64,000 nucleotides of DNA from JAFMDF01 sp965277445 (GTDB taxonomy: Bacteria > Bacteroidota > Bacteroidia > Chitinophagales > Saprospiraceae), in the NCBI GenBank assembly GCA_965277445.1, contig CBDICY010000030.1, positions 248,001-312,000 on the forward strand, written 5' to 3'. Below the pieces are notes generated by a model. The model was not told the origin of the DNA. It saw only the letters and a program-made list of their open reading frames with translations, and made no database searches. Positions within the stretch are counted from its first letter, which is position 1, and the number at the start of each line of letters is the position of its first letter. Below, one piece after another: positions 1-8,401 of the stretch. A program made the translations under genes and the position numbers.

Positions 1-446
1 AACTTGACTTTTAAACGAATGAGTGTTTTTGAGTAATTAATGCCGCAAAAAGGCAACTTTTTTGATAGGTACTTGAGAATATACATATTTTAATTTACTG
101 ATAACCAATGTTTTAGGATGTTTGTATAGCGTTGGGTGAGAAAAAACTAAAATATTGACAGATTAAGGGAAAATGGAATGAAATATGTAGGTATAAAGAT
201 GGAAAACGGTTTTTTCGAAAAATGTCAGAAAATAGCAAAACGACAAGAACACAAATTTCAACTACTTTTTAATTACTAGAGAGAAAAAATTAAAGGTTGG
301 TAGTCTAAATACCCTAGTAGTATTTGACTAAAAATGATTGATGAAAAAAGGTCAATTTCATTATTTAGGTTATTGGATACCATAATGAAGGATATTTTTT
401 TGATTAATCTATCTGAGTATACGCATTATCTCAAAAGACAACCTTT
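1..446. other. AT-rich spacer before the first gene
   Basis: I see no convincing gene, RNA or terminator here. A short reading frame from 334 to 540 lacks protein-like composition and overlaps the signal peptide of the next gene in another frame, so I do not call it. Confidence 0.5.
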
Positions 447-2438
447 ATGTTTAAGCCCAACACAACTATTGCTTATTCTTTTGTTCTGTTTCTTCTATTC
501 GCTGCCTCTAATTTATTTGCAGAAGGAACTAAAGAATTAGCTCCTTCTCCCACCGATAGAGTCTACCTTTATTCTAATTCTACTACGTATAATGATTTTG
601 GTCGTTACGATGGTAGTGACGATCAACGACTATATGTGCATATAGAAGATACAGATACAGAGCAATTATTCCTAGGTTTTAGCCAACCTGTAGGTAGTGG
701 ACATCATCCGTGCAATGGATCTACTCCTATTATTGGATTTTTTAGGATTAAAGATCCTACAGGTCGAGTCGTTTATCCTATTCGGGATAATATTAATGGG
801 CAAATTTTAGATGCAACTACCGCAAATATTTCCACTTATAATCAAGCCGTTGCAGGCCCTACGCCAATAGTCGGTGGAACAGGTTACACCCCTTTTGTAT
901 TTGATCCAAGCGGCTTGCCTGCGGGCGATTATTATATAGAATTTAGTAGAGTTAATAATGCCGTTTCTTTGAATAACCCAATGCCTATTGAATGGTTTGA
1001 TATAACGGTGGCTACTAAAACAGCTAGTCCTACTGCAATTAATGGTCGGTTGTTTTCCCGAAACTGGGCATTCTTTGCTCCTTCTACTTCTTGTGGTACG
1101 AACCCTGATTATACTTGGTTTGACCGACCGTTTAATGGTGAATTTTATGTGTATACGGATCAAAATATAGTAACCTCGGTAGATTTCGGAGGGGCAGGAT
1201 TTCAACCTGCTGCCTTTAATGTGGTATTTAATGATGCTGGGACAACACAAACGGACAATGTCATTGATGATAGAAAATCTTTAAATGGGGTTCGTTCTTC
1301 AGCTTCCCAACATCGAATATTTTTAAACGATCCTGACATCAATGTTTATCCCTCTGGCGTACTGGGAAAATTTTCGATTGTACCTAAATTGATTGCTTGT
1401 GAAAACGGAACAGCTTGTGTAGAAGCAGTTATGACCGAACCAGGTCAAATTGATGTACTCGTTGATTTAGATAGGGCTTCAGGGGATTTTGTTTATGATA
1501 TTGGTTCTGCTGATGTTTTGATTGCTTTTAAAGTAGATCCTGTTCCTGGGGAACAACCACCTTATATTAGATGTGTTCCTTGGGATGGTAGAGATGGATT
1601 TGGCAATAAACTAGGTGGACAATCAGCTGTAGAAGATGCAGATTTATTAGTTCGGTATACGCAAGGTATTTATCATTTTCCAATCTACGATGCGGAGTAT
1701 TTTTTGACCGGATATGATGTAACAACTATTCGACCTGTTCCTGACAATGGTAGTCCCAAAAAGATTTACTACGATGATACGAATATTCCTGATGCTTATG
1801 GTGTTGGTCTCACCCAACCAGTTGAAGATCCTTTCAATGGTTGCGATGTTCCTTGTCATCCTTGGACGAATAAAGACTTTGGTGATTTAAATACGATTAA
1901 TTCTTGGTTCTTTGCGAGAGAAGAATACGTTTTGCAGATTGATTTAGGAAGTTGCCCAATTAATGCACAAGATGATTTTACGATGACTCCTGCCAATACT
2001 TGTAGGGAATTAGAAGTTTTAGGGAATGACTTAGGAACAGACCAAATAGATACAACTAGTATCGAAGTGGGCATAGTTCCTTTAAATGGCATGGCTAGTT
2101 TTGATTCGATTAGCTATCGAACAGAATATTGTCCGAACCCTGGTTTTGTAGGTGTAGATTCTTTTACCTATGTTTTCTGTTACGGTATTTTACCCGTTAA
2201 TAGTCTCTGTGATTCTGCTATGGTTTTCGTGACGGTTACGCCGTCAATTGAGGACTGTAAGAATGGATTTGATGATGATGGTGACGGTCTCATTGACTGT
2301 GATGATCCCGAATGTCAATTAACCGAGTCCTTAACTATTAAACGTGTAAAGCAAGGTTATTTTGGTTGGTTGATTTTACTAATAGGTGGCCTGTTTTTTT
2401 ATAGAAAATCTAGAAGAAACTTATTTGTCAATCAATAG
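447..2438 (+). CDS. Secreted surface protein with Ca-binding-like Asp-rich motif and C-terminal membrane anchor
   Basis: A 663-residue exported protein of unknown function. The N-terminus (MFKPNTTIAYSFVLFLLFAA) is a signal peptide, cleaved near residue 25. The middle is beta-rich and Cys-poor. Around residues 510-600 there is an Ig/cadherin-like segment (LEVLGNDLG...GFVGVDSFTYVF). Residues 603-623 carry the pattern DCKNGFDDDGDGLIDCDDPE, an Asp-rich loop bracketed by Cys that is common in Bacteroidota and MopE-like surface proteins and probably binds calcium. The C-terminus is a short hydrophobic helix (about 638-652) followed by a basic tail, KSRR. There is no T9SS sorting domain, so the helix plus basic tail may be the anchor or sorting signal. 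Its last 18 bases overlap the end of the convergent dctM gene. Start chosen at the ATG that gives an intact signal peptide. Confidence 0.8.
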   Translation: MFKPNTTIAYSFVLFLLFAASNLFAEGTKELAPSPTDRVYLYSNSTTYNDFGRYDGSDDQRLYVHIEDTDTEQLFLGFSQPVGSGHHPCNGSTPIIGFFRIKDPTGRVVYPIRDNINGQILDATTANISTYNQAVAGPTPIVGGTGYTPFVFDPSGLPAGDYYIEFSRVNNAVSLNNPMPIEWFDITVATKTASPTAINGRLFSRNWAFFAPSTSCGTNPDYTWFDRPFNGEFYVYTDQNIVTSVDFGGAGFQPAAFNVVFNDAGTTQTDNVIDDRKSLNGVRSSASQHRIFLNDPDINVYPSGVLGKFSIVPKLIACENGTACVEAVMTEPGQIDVLVDLDRASGDFVYDIGSADVLIAFKVDPVPGEQPPYIRCVPWDGRDGFGNKLGGQSAVEDADLLVRYTQGIYHFPIYDAEYFLTGYDVTTIRPVPDNGSPKKIYYDDTNIPDAYGVGLTQPVEDPFNGCDVPCHPWTNKDFGDLNTINSWFFAREEYVLQIDLGSCPINAQDDFTMTPANTCRELEVLGNDLGTDQIDTTSIEVGIVPLNGMASFDSISYRTEYCPNPGFVGVDSFTYVFCYGILPVNSLCDSAMVFVTVTPSIEDCKNGFDDDGDGLIDCDDPECQLTESLTIKRVKQGYFGWLILLIGGLFFYRKSRRNLFVNQ

Positions 2439-3728
2439 AAAAACTACTTCTGGAAATAAAATAACGACTACTAAAAATACGACTTGTATCAATACAAATG
2501 GAATAATACCTCGATATAAATGTTGCGTAGTAATTCCTTCGGGGGCAACTCCCTTTAAATAGAACAGGGAGAAACCGAAGGGTGGGGATAAGAAAGAAGT
2601 TTGCAGATTAAGGGCTAATAAAATGCCGATCCAAACTAAATTCATATCATAATTAACAAATATTGGGGCTACAACGGGTACGATAATAAAAATGATTTCT
2701 ATAAAATCAATAAAGAATCCTGCTATAAAAACGACTAACATCACCAAAAAAAGGAAAGCCATTGGGGATAAATTTGCCCCTTCGATTAAGTCAATTAAAT
2801 AATCATCTCCACCCATTCCTCTAAACACTAAGGCAAATGTAGTCGCTCCAATTAAAATGGTAAACACCATAGTCGTCAAATGCGTTGTTTCTTGCATAAC
2901 TTCTTTCAATACAGTCCAACTAAATTTTCCTTGAATAATCGTTAAGATGGTTGCGCCTAATGCACCAATAGCAGAAGCTTCTGTTGGAGAAGCAATGCCT
3001 GCTAAGATAGAGCCTAAGACGGCAACTATTAAAAGCAAGGGAAGTAAAAATGCTTTAATGACCCGCATCATAAAACCTGTTCCTCGAAAAGTAGCTATTT
3101 CTTCTGCTGGCATACTCGGTGCCTTTTCTGGATAAATTTGCGCATAGATAACGATGTATAAAATATAGCAAAGGACTAATAGGAAACCCGGAATTAAAGC
3201 AGCGGCAAATAAATCTCCTACTGACACATTTAATACACTTCCTAATAATACTAAGACGACAGATGGTGGAATAATTTGCCCTAATGTGCCCGATGAGGCA
3301 ATCGTTCCTGTTGCTAACTCTGGACTGTATCCTCGCTTTAACATGGTCGGTAAACTAATCAACCCCATCGTAATAACGGTTGCCCCAACAATTCCTGTAG
3401 AGGCCGCTAATAAAGCACCCACAATGACTACAGAAATAGCTAAACCACCTTTTATCGTACCAAAGAGCATTGCCATCGTTTCGAGTAAACTTTCGGCGAG
3501 CCCCGATTTTTCTAGCATAATCCCCATAAAAATAAACAGCGGAACGGCTAGTAAGACGACATTGGTGACTGTTCCCATAATTCGGGAGGGCAGGAAGTTA
3601 AAAAAATCAGGCCCTAAAACAGCTAAACCAAATAAAACAGATAAACCTCCTAAAGTGAAGGCGACGGGATAACCAGATAAGATTAGTATAAAAATACAGA
3701 CAAAAAGGACGATTGCTAGAATTTCCAT
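2421..3728 (-). CDS. dctM: TRAP transporter large permease (DctM family)
   Basis: The large membrane subunit of a tripartite ATP-independent periplasmic transporter, which takes up organic acids or related solutes using an ion gradient. The 435-residue length is normal for DctM. About 12 hydrophobic segments run the whole length, and family signatures are visible: MGIMLEKSGLAESLLE, the glycine-rich TMGLISLPTML, SSGTLGQIIPPS and FFIDFIEIIFI. It lies downstream of the small permease gene on the same strand, 105 bases apart, so the two are probably co-transcribed. No substrate-binding subunit (DctP) is present in the window, so the substrate cannot be inferred. Its end overlaps the convergent surface-protein gene by 18 bases. 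Confidence 0.93.
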   Translation of the reverse strand: MEILAIVLFVCIFILILSGYPVAFTLGGLSVLFGLAVLGPDFFNFLPSRIMGTVTNVVLLAVPLFIFMGIMLEKSGLAESLLETMAMLFGTIKGGLAISVVIVGALLAASTGIVGATVITMGLISLPTMLKRGYSPELATGTIASSGTLGQIIPPSVVLVLLGSVLNVSVGDLFAAALIPGFLLVLCYILYIVIYAQIYPEKAPSMPAEEIATFRGTGFMMRVIKAFLLPLLLIVAVLGSILAGIASPTEASAIGALGATILTIIQGKFSWTVLKEVMQETTHLTTMVFTILIGATTFALVFRGMGGDDYLIDLIEGANLSPMAFLFLVMLVVFIAGFFIDFIEIIFIIVPVVAPIFVNYDMNLVWIGILLALNLQTSFLSPPFGFSLFYLKGVAPEGITTQHLYRGIIPFVLIQVVFLVVVILFPEVVFLLIDK

Positions 3729-3775
3729 TATTGATAATTGATGCTAGATTTAGCGAAGGATTTGAGATTTTAGGT

Positions 3776-3835
3776 GTTGTGTTGTTGTGTTGTTGTCATG
3801 TTCTATCGACAACATGGTAACATCGGAATAACGTT
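3776..3835. repeat. 8-bp tandem repeat plus inverted repeat between dctQ and dctM
   Basis: GTTGTGTT occurs twice in tandem from 3776, followed by GTTGTCAT, then CATGTT and its complement AACATG around 3797-3816. It fits the short-unit intergenic repeats seen elsewhere in the window. Confidence 0.6.
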
Positions 3836-4340
3836 ATCCACCAGCGGGCTCTTTCTTTAATAAGGTGCTTAAAGAGGTTATTAATAGCGCTATTGCTTGT
3901 AATAATAATAGCCCAAAACCTAGTGTAATGGCAAATTTGATTAAATATCGTGCAGGTAATCCATTATCTGGTGACCCTTCGTTCATCAACCATGCGCTAT
4001 GACCATATTTATAAGAGGCAAAAATAATGATGGCACACCAAGGAATTAAAAAAACTAAAGTGCCTATAAAATTAACCAAGGCTTTTTGCTTATCCGAAAA
4101 ATTAGCATAGAACAAATCTACTCTTACATGTTTGTCATGTTTGAGCGCATAACCTGCCCCTAATAGAAAAATTAAAGCAAATAAATGCCATTCTAATTCG
4201 GTTCGCCATGCTTCCGAATTATTAAATAAATAACGAGCGGCTACATTGAAACAGATGAGTAGCATCAGTATAGTCGTTAACCAAGCAGTAGCTTGACCAA
4301 CTTTTTCATTAATTTGACTGAAGATATTGCTTACTTTCAT
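3834..4340 (-). CDS. dctQ: TRAP transporter small permease (DctQ family)
   Basis: The 168-residue small membrane subunit that partners DctM in the inner membrane. Four hydrophobic helices are visible. The family signature around the second helix is present: NVAARYLFNNSEAWRTELEWH, followed by LGAGYALKHDKHVRVDLFY (the DctQ pattern of an acidic WxxE segment and an HVRVD motif). It precedes dctM in an apparent two-gene operon. The start codon follows directly after a short dispersed repeat (4342-4376), and no purine-rich ribosome binding site stands out. Confidence 0.9.
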   Translation of the reverse strand: MKVSNIFSQINEKVGQATAWLTTILMLLICFNVAARYLFNNSEAWRTELEWHLFALIFLLGAGYALKHDKHVRVDLFYANFSDKQKALVNFIGTLVFLIPWCAIIIFASYKYGHSAWLMNEGSPDNGLPARYLIKFAITLGFGLLLLQAIALLITSLSTLLKKEPAGG

Positions 4341-4341
4341 A

Positions 4342-4376
4342 CAGGATGACTGGATTTTGCAGGATTAACAAGATGT
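4342..4376 (-). repeat. Short dispersed ATCCTGT-type repeat, copy 1
   Basis: Read on the minus strand this is a chain of near-repeats, AATCCTGCAAAATCCAGTC then ATCCTGT. It matches 8363-8397 on the plus strand (same order, few mismatches). It ends 1 base before the dctQ start codon. Confidence 0.65.
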
Positions 4377-4383
4377 AAATAAG

Positions 4384-4512
4384 AAGTCAGAGGCCAGACC
4401 GAAAATTGAAATTTTCTGTCAGAGGTCAGGTTAATCTATATAAATACCTAACCCTTGAGGGTTAAATCGTTGGACATTTAACTTCTGACAACGGTCTGAC
4501 TTCTGCCTTCTA
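4384..4512. repeat. Inverted arms of GAAGTCAGA / TCTGACTTC type
   Basis: The left arm GAAGTCAGAGGCCAGACCG and right arm ACGGTCTGACTTCT pair imperfectly across about 90 bases, and the region between carries further TCAGAGGTCAGG and TTCTGAC units. The unit length is close to 7 bp. It separates the PPTase stop from dctQ and may act as a terminator or be a mobile hairpin repeat. Confidence 0.55.
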
Positions 4513-4519
4513 TAATAGT

Positions 4520-5173
4520 TTAAGGCTTACTAATCTCCTTTTCAATGACATAGACCAAATAAATCTCTTCTACTTTTTCATAAAACAGCTCAAAATAAGC
4601 ATGATAACGGTCTTTATGAATAGCTGCGGTTGTTTGCCCAATAGATAAATTATAGTCAAAAGGATCTACATGAATATGACGGACAAAACCTAATTGTTTT
4701 CGACCATAAGCTTTATAAAGTGCTTCTTTTGCGCCCCAATATATATGTAAATGTGGAATTTTTGTGTCATCCTGCAAGCTTTCTTTTTCTACAGGACGCA
4801 TAAATTTTTTTTGGATTCGTGTTATTTTATTAACCTCTCGTTGAATGTCTATGCCAATGTCATAAGGGGCAGCCATAATCGCCACCATATTCCATGAATG
4901 ACTAATCGAAATATTGAAATGAGAATCCGTTAAATAGGGTTTGCCAAACTCATCTTTTAAACAAGCACCCCGTAAAGTTCTGCCAGACATGGTATGCAAT
5001 AACCAGCGACTGGCTAACCATTCTAATCGTAAGCGACCTTTGATTTGAGCTAATTGTTGAATTTCTGAAGGAAATAATTCTAACCTATCCAAAAAATAAG
5101 CTGCTGTTTCTTCAATTCGCCAAAGTCCTAATTCTCCACCTTTTGGCAATTTTTTATGATAAATTAAGGGCAT
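4520..5173 (-). CDS. 4'-phosphopantetheinyl transferase superfamily protein
   Basis: Transfers the 4'-phosphopantetheine arm from CoA to a carrier-protein serine, in the cytoplasm. The 217-residue length fits the Sfp/EntD-like two-domain class. Metal- and CoA-binding signatures are seen: FNISISHSWN, then DIGIDIQ (the acidic GxDxE-like motif), and IYWGAKEALYKAYG, which is the WxxKEA motif. The first acidic motif ends in Gln rather than Glu (IDIQ), a known variation. It is the first gene leftward from a divergent promoter pair with the histidine phosphatase. I cannot say whether its client is fatty acid synthase ACP or a secondary-metabolite carrier. Confidence 0.88.
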   Translation of the reverse strand: MPLIYHKKLPKGGELGLWRIEETAAYFLDRLELFPSEIQQLAQIKGRLRLEWLASRWLLHTMSGRTLRGACLKDEFGKPYLTDSHFNISISHSWNMVAIMAAPYDIGIDIQREVNKITRIQKKFMRPVEKESLQDDTKIPHLHIYWGAKEALYKAYGRKQLGFVRHIHVDPFDYNLSIGQTTAAIHKDRYHAYFELFYEKVEEIYLVYVIEKEISKP

Positions 5174-5177
5174 TTGC

Positions 5178-5185
5178 TACTTTTG
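5178..5185 (+). promoter_or_regulatory. -7 promoter element TACTTTTG for the phosphatase gene
   Basis: Exact match to the Bacteroidota TAnnTTTG element, 18 bases before the ATG at 5204. It implies a very short leader. It overlaps the 30-bp divergent spacer. Confidence 0.55.
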
Positions 5186-5196
5186 ATGCTAAAATA

Positions 5197-5204
5197 CAAA
5201 TTTA
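5197..5204 (-). promoter_or_regulatory. -7 promoter element TAAATTTG for the PPTase gene
   Basis: On the minus strand TAAATTTG matches TAnnTTTG, 23 bases before the PPTase start codon. It sits face to face with the rightward element, so the two transcripts probably compete. Confidence 0.5.
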
Positions 5205-5794
5205 TGAAGCTATCACTAATTTTTTCTTGTTTCTTGCTATTAGTTGCTTGTGCGACCACAAAACAGTTAAATAATCTAAGCCCTGTTGCTAAAATTCAAG
5301 AGAATAAAGTTCTTTTTGAAAATGGAGGAAAAGGAAATTTAGCTATTAAGAAAGGAACAGAAGCCACCGTTATTTATTTAGTTAGACATGCGGAAAAAGC
5401 AAAAGAGGGTGGGAGAGACCCCTTATTAACGCCCGAAGGGACAGAAAGAGCCTTACGATTAAGTAATATCCTAAAAGAGGCGAAGCTTGATCAAGTCTAT
5501 TCAACGGAATACCAAAGAACTCAATTGACTGCTGGGCCTACTGCTACTGCTTTAGGACAAAAAGTGGAAGCGTATAATCCTAGAGATTTAAAAGGATTTG
5601 CTCAACAATTGAAAGCAGAGAAAAAAGGAGACCGTTTATTAGTCGTCGGCCATTCTAATACAACACCTACTTTGGTCAATGCATTAGTTGGTAAAGAACA
5701 GTTTCCAATGATTGATGAAAGTGAATATGGAGGTCTTTTTGTGGTAACGATTTCGGAAACTGGAGAGGCAACAGCGGTTTTGTTAAAGTATTGA
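5204..5794 (+). CDS. Histidine phosphatase (phosphoglycerate-mutase-like) lipoprotein
   Basis: A 196-residue lipoprotein of the histidine phosphatase superfamily. From the ATG at 5204 the protein begins with a lipoprotein signal peptide ending in LLLVACATT (lipobox LVAC). An upstream TTG at 5174 is in frame, but it would lengthen the signal and precede the probable promoter. The catalytic RHG-type motif is YLVRHAEKA near residue 60, with the nucleophilic His; the second catalytic His lies in VVGHSNTTPTL. Length and motifs agree with SixA/PGAM-like phosphatases anchored at the outer membrane. The substrate is unknown. A hairpin terminator follows at 5809-5829. Confidence 0.85.
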   Translation: MKLSLIFSCFLLLVACATTKQLNNLSPVAKIQENKVLFENGGKGNLAIKKGTEATVIYLVRHAEKAKEGGRDPLLTPEGTERALRLSNILKEAKLDQVYSTEYQRTQLTAGPTATALGQKVEAYNPRDLKGFAQQLKAEKKGDRLLVVGHSNTTPTLVNALVGKEQFPMIDESEYGGLFVVTISETGEATAVLLKY

Positions 5795-5808
5795 GAAAAC
5801 AGCAAAAA

Positions 5809-5840
5809 GCGGTTCTTTAGTAGAACCGCCTTCTCTGACT
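5809..5840 (+). terminator. Intrinsic terminator after the phosphatase gene
   Basis: Perfect 8-bp stem GCGGTTCT / AGAACCGC with loop TTAGT at 5809-5829, followed by a pyrimidine run ending in TTTTTT. Confidence 0.75.
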
Positions 5841-5866
5841 TTTTTATACAATCGAACTGGTGATAA

Positions 5867-5937
5867 TAGTGTTTATTCTGAAATTAGTCGTATGACAGTT
5901 CTTTAGCCATTAGCCCTTTGCCTTTCACCGAATAAAG
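5867..5937 (+). repeat. 71-bp dispersed repeat, copy 1
   Basis: Starts TAGTGTTTATTCTGAAATTA and ends CCGAATAAAG, so the ends form a short inverted repeat TTTATTC/GAATAAA. Related copies lie at 45870-45939 and 45972-46042. The interior is TTAGCC/CTTTGCC/TTTCACC heptamers. Confidence 0.75.
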
Positions 5938-5966
5938 CCTAATGAAATAACTATTTGTCGAAAATT

Positions 5967-7130
5967 TTATTTCAAAATAAACTGACCATCTGAAAACTCA
6001 TAAGTCAAACTTTCAATGCGTTTGCACAAATCAACCATTTCTGTTCCTAAAATACGAGCTCGCCACCCATTACCTAACCAATCAGGATCAAGCTTAAACT
6101 TATTCATCGCTGATTTTGGGAAAACTAGATTTTGAGAGATTCCCTCTTTTAGACATTTTCGTTTAACCAAGGCGTAAAGTATGCTATGTGTAATATCTTC
6201 TATCGGCGTGATTTCGTGTCGCTTAGGAATACGTTTTAAGACCGCTTCTTCTTCTGGTTTAACTGGAGATTCATATAAATCCTTGATAATCAAGCCATAT
6301 CTGTTGTAAAAATTCTTGGGAAGTAAGCGATTATTTTTTAAAGCAGCTTCTCCTTGCTTGATGTTTTTAACGATTAAGTTGATGTATTTAGAACTTAGAA
6401 TCATTTCTTTTGAATAATCCTTTCGCTTAGCTTCATCAATTCGCCATTTATAAAGGCGTAACATAAATATTTGCTCTCTTTTAGACAAATGGAGCATCAT
6501 ATTATTATTGAGCGCTTCTGCATAGACATCAGTATGGTAACTACTTGCTAATTCCATCTTTGAAAATTCTTCTTCACACCATTCTGAACGTTTTCTGAGA
6601 ACTAGCTTTGCTTGTAATTTATCGTATAATTCTTTGAGGAAAAGAACATCATTTAAGGCATATTGAATATGCTTGTCGGAAAGTGGTCGTTGGTCCCAAA
6701 CGGCTACGGCAAATCCTTTTTTTAAACGGATATTCAATTCTTTATCCATTATTTTTCTAAAAGCAGTAGGATAATTATAGCCTAGAAAACCTGCGGCTAT
6801 TTGGGTGTCAAAAACATTGACAGGCAGCACATTAAATTGCTGATAAATCAGTCTATAATCGTTCTCTCCTGCATGGGTGATTTTTAAAATAGCAGGATTT
6901 TCAATTAAATCAAGGAAAGGTTTTAAATTTTTGATTTTCAATGGGTCAACTAAAAAACATCCAATAGGACTCTTTATTTGAATCAGACATAATAAAGTGA
7001 AAAAACGTTTTTCCCCAATAAATTCTGTATCAAAACCTATCCAAGGTTGATCGCTTAAACGAGTGCAAATTTCTTCTAAGTGGCTCGCCTCTCTAATAAA
7101 AACATAGTCTTCTTCAATACTAACTGCCAT
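5967..7130 (-). CDS. rnd: Ribonuclease D family 3'-5' exonuclease with HRDC domain
   Basis: Degrades RNA 3' ends, typically in tRNA or stable RNA maturation, in the cytoplasm. At 387 residues it matches E. coli RNase D (375). The DEDDy exonuclease domain is clear: D34 and E36 in IGFDTEF, the third acid in THAGENDYRLI, and Tyr plus Asp in IQYALNDVLFL. A C-terminal HRDC-like helical region follows (about 215-300, LSKREQIFMLRLYKWRIDEA). Alone on its strand between the phosphatase and thyA. I chose the first ATG, which gives a normal N-terminus. Confidence 0.92.
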   Translation of the reverse strand: MAVSIEEDYVFIREASHLEEICTRLSDQPWIGFDTEFIGEKRFFTLLCLIQIKSPIGCFLVDPLKIKNLKPFLDLIENPAILKITHAGENDYRLIYQQFNVLPVNVFDTQIAAGFLGYNYPTAFRKIMDKELNIRLKKGFAVAVWDQRPLSDKHIQYALNDVLFLKELYDKLQAKLVLRKRSEWCEEEFSKMELASSYHTDVYAEALNNNMMLHLSKREQIFMLRLYKWRIDEAKRKDYSKEMILSSKYINLIVKNIKQGEAALKNNRLLPKNFYNRYGLIIKDLYESPVKPEEEAVLKRIPKRHEITPIEDITHSILYALVKRKCLKEGISQNLVFPKSAMNKFKLDPDWLGNGWRARILGTEMVDLCKRIESLTYEFSDGQFILK

Positions 7131-7280
7131 TCTTTTATTTATTGTTTATTTTAGTTGTCTGTTTATTAAGTTGCTACTGAATAACTTAATACTGTCCTAT
7201 TTACGTAAATCTATTTACTTTCTCTATGTTTGATGTTTGCTAAATTGTAACGATTGCTATCATTATATGTTTGTTCGTAA

Positions 7281-7294
7281 CGACCTTAAGGTCG
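7281..7294. other. 14-bp perfect palindrome 3' of thyA
   Basis: CGACCTTAAGGTCG lies 16 bases past the thyA stop. It could be a small terminator stem or a protein site. No strong U-run follows. Confidence 0.4.
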
Positions 7295-7309
7295 GAGAAC
7301 CGTCTTTGT

Positions 7310-8104
7310 TTATACAGCGACGGCAGCTTTGATATGTGGATGGGGGTTATAATCGAGTAGTTGGAAATTTTCGTACTTAAAACCAAAAATGTCTTTTATC
7401 TCTGGATTGATTTTTATGGTTGGAAGTTCCCGAATTGTACGAGACAATTGAAGTTTTGTTTGCTCTATATGGTTTAAATATAAATGTGTATCTCCAAAGG
7501 TATGAATAAATTCTCCAACTTCTAAATCACAAACTTGTGCTATCATCATCGTTAATAAAGCATACGAAGCAATGTTGAAAGGAACGCCTAAAAAACAATC
7601 CGCTGAACGTTGATAGAGTTGACAAGATAATTTTCCGTCTACCACATAAAATTGAAATAATGCATGACAAGGACTCAACGCCATCTGTGGCAAATCGCCT
7701 ACGTTCCAAGCGTTAACGATGATTCTACGAGAGTCAGGGTTATGTTTGATGAGTTCGATGGCTTGCTTAATTTGATCGGTTGCTTTCCCATCTGCACCGA
7801 TCCAACTTCGCCATTGCTTGCCATAAACTGGCCCTAAATCGCCATTTTCGTCCGCCCATTCATTCCAAATTCGGACACCATTGTCTTGTAAATACTTGAC
7901 ATTGGTATCGCCATCCAAAAACCATAATAATTCATGGACGATAGATTTTAAATGTAACTTCTTGGTGGTGACCATCGGAAAACCCTCCGATAAATCAAAT
8001 CGCATTTGGTAACCAAAAACACTAAGTGTACCTGTACCCGTTCGATCAGATTTTTTAGCACCCTTATCTAAAATATGTTGAAGTAACTTGTGATATTGCT
8101 TCAT
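7310..8104 (-). CDS. thyA: Thymidylate synthase
   Basis: Makes dTMP from dUMP with methylene-tetrahydrofolate. The length is 264 residues, the same as E. coli ThyA, and the family motifs are intact: RTGTGTLSVFG, the folate/dUMP region DLGPVYGKQWRSW, the nucleophile in ALSPCHALFQFYV, and RSADCFLGVPFNIASYALL with GDTHLYLNH. It ends in AAVAV as in other ThyA proteins. It stands alone between rnd and a membrane-protein gene. A 14-bp inverted repeat lies 34 bases upstream of its start. Confidence 0.98.
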   Translation of the reverse strand: MKQYHKLLQHILDKGAKKSDRTGTGTLSVFGYQMRFDLSEGFPMVTTKKLHLKSIVHELLWFLDGDTNVKYLQDNGVRIWNEWADENGDLGPVYGKQWRSWIGADGKATDQIKQAIELIKHNPDSRRIIVNAWNVGDLPQMALSPCHALFQFYVVDGKLSCQLYQRSADCFLGVPFNIASYALLTMMIAQVCDLEVGEFIHTFGDTHLYLNHIEQTKLQLSRTIRELPTIKINPEIKDIFGFKYENFQLLDYNPHPHIKAAVAV

Positions 8105-8137
8105 TGTGTAGTAGTTTATAGCGAAATTGTGAAGTAC

Positions 8138-8170
8138 AGCTATGCCAAATTATTGAAATTTGGCATAGCT
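8138..8170. repeat. Perfect 14-bp inverted repeat upstream of thyA
   Basis: AGCTATGCCAAATT (8138-8151) and its exact complement at 8157-8170, loop ATTGA. It lies in the thyA leader or promoter region. No T-run follows on either strand, so it is probably not an intrinsic terminator. Confidence 0.6.
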
Positions 8171-8240
8171 AGTAAACTGAATCCCGTTCTCATTTCTTAA
8201 TTAATATTCGTGAAATTATGATGGTGTAATTAGTTGTGCC

Positions 8241-8304
8241 AAATCATAGTTCATATATCTTACATCATAAATCCATTTAAATAAAGCGTGGCAGATTTAT
8301 AATT
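8241..8304 (+). repeat. AAATCAT-type heptamer repeat, copy 1
   Basis: Heptamers AAATCAT, AGTTCAT, ATATCTT, ACATCAT, AAATCCA, then a spacer and the complementary GCAGATTTATAATT. It is related to 62312-62414 but lacks one heptamer. Confidence 0.65.
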
Positions 8305-8362
8305 GAAAATACTAAATTTAAAAGTGACATCGACTTTGCATACTAATCAACTGTAGGTATGG

Positions 8363-8397
8363 AATCCTGTTAATCTTGCAGAATCCTGTCATCCTGT
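8363..8397 (+). repeat. Short dispersed ATCCTGT-type repeat, copy 2
   Basis: AATCCTGTTAATCTTGCAG followed by AATCCTGTC and ATCCTGT. It corresponds to the minus strand of 4342-4376. It ends just past the 3' end of the membrane-protein gene. Confidence 0.65.
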
Positions 8398-8401
8398 AGA
8401 T

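Noticed and set aside
334..540. Short frame at the left end
   Set aside because: It overlaps the signal peptide of the surface-protein gene in another frame and has no recognisable features.
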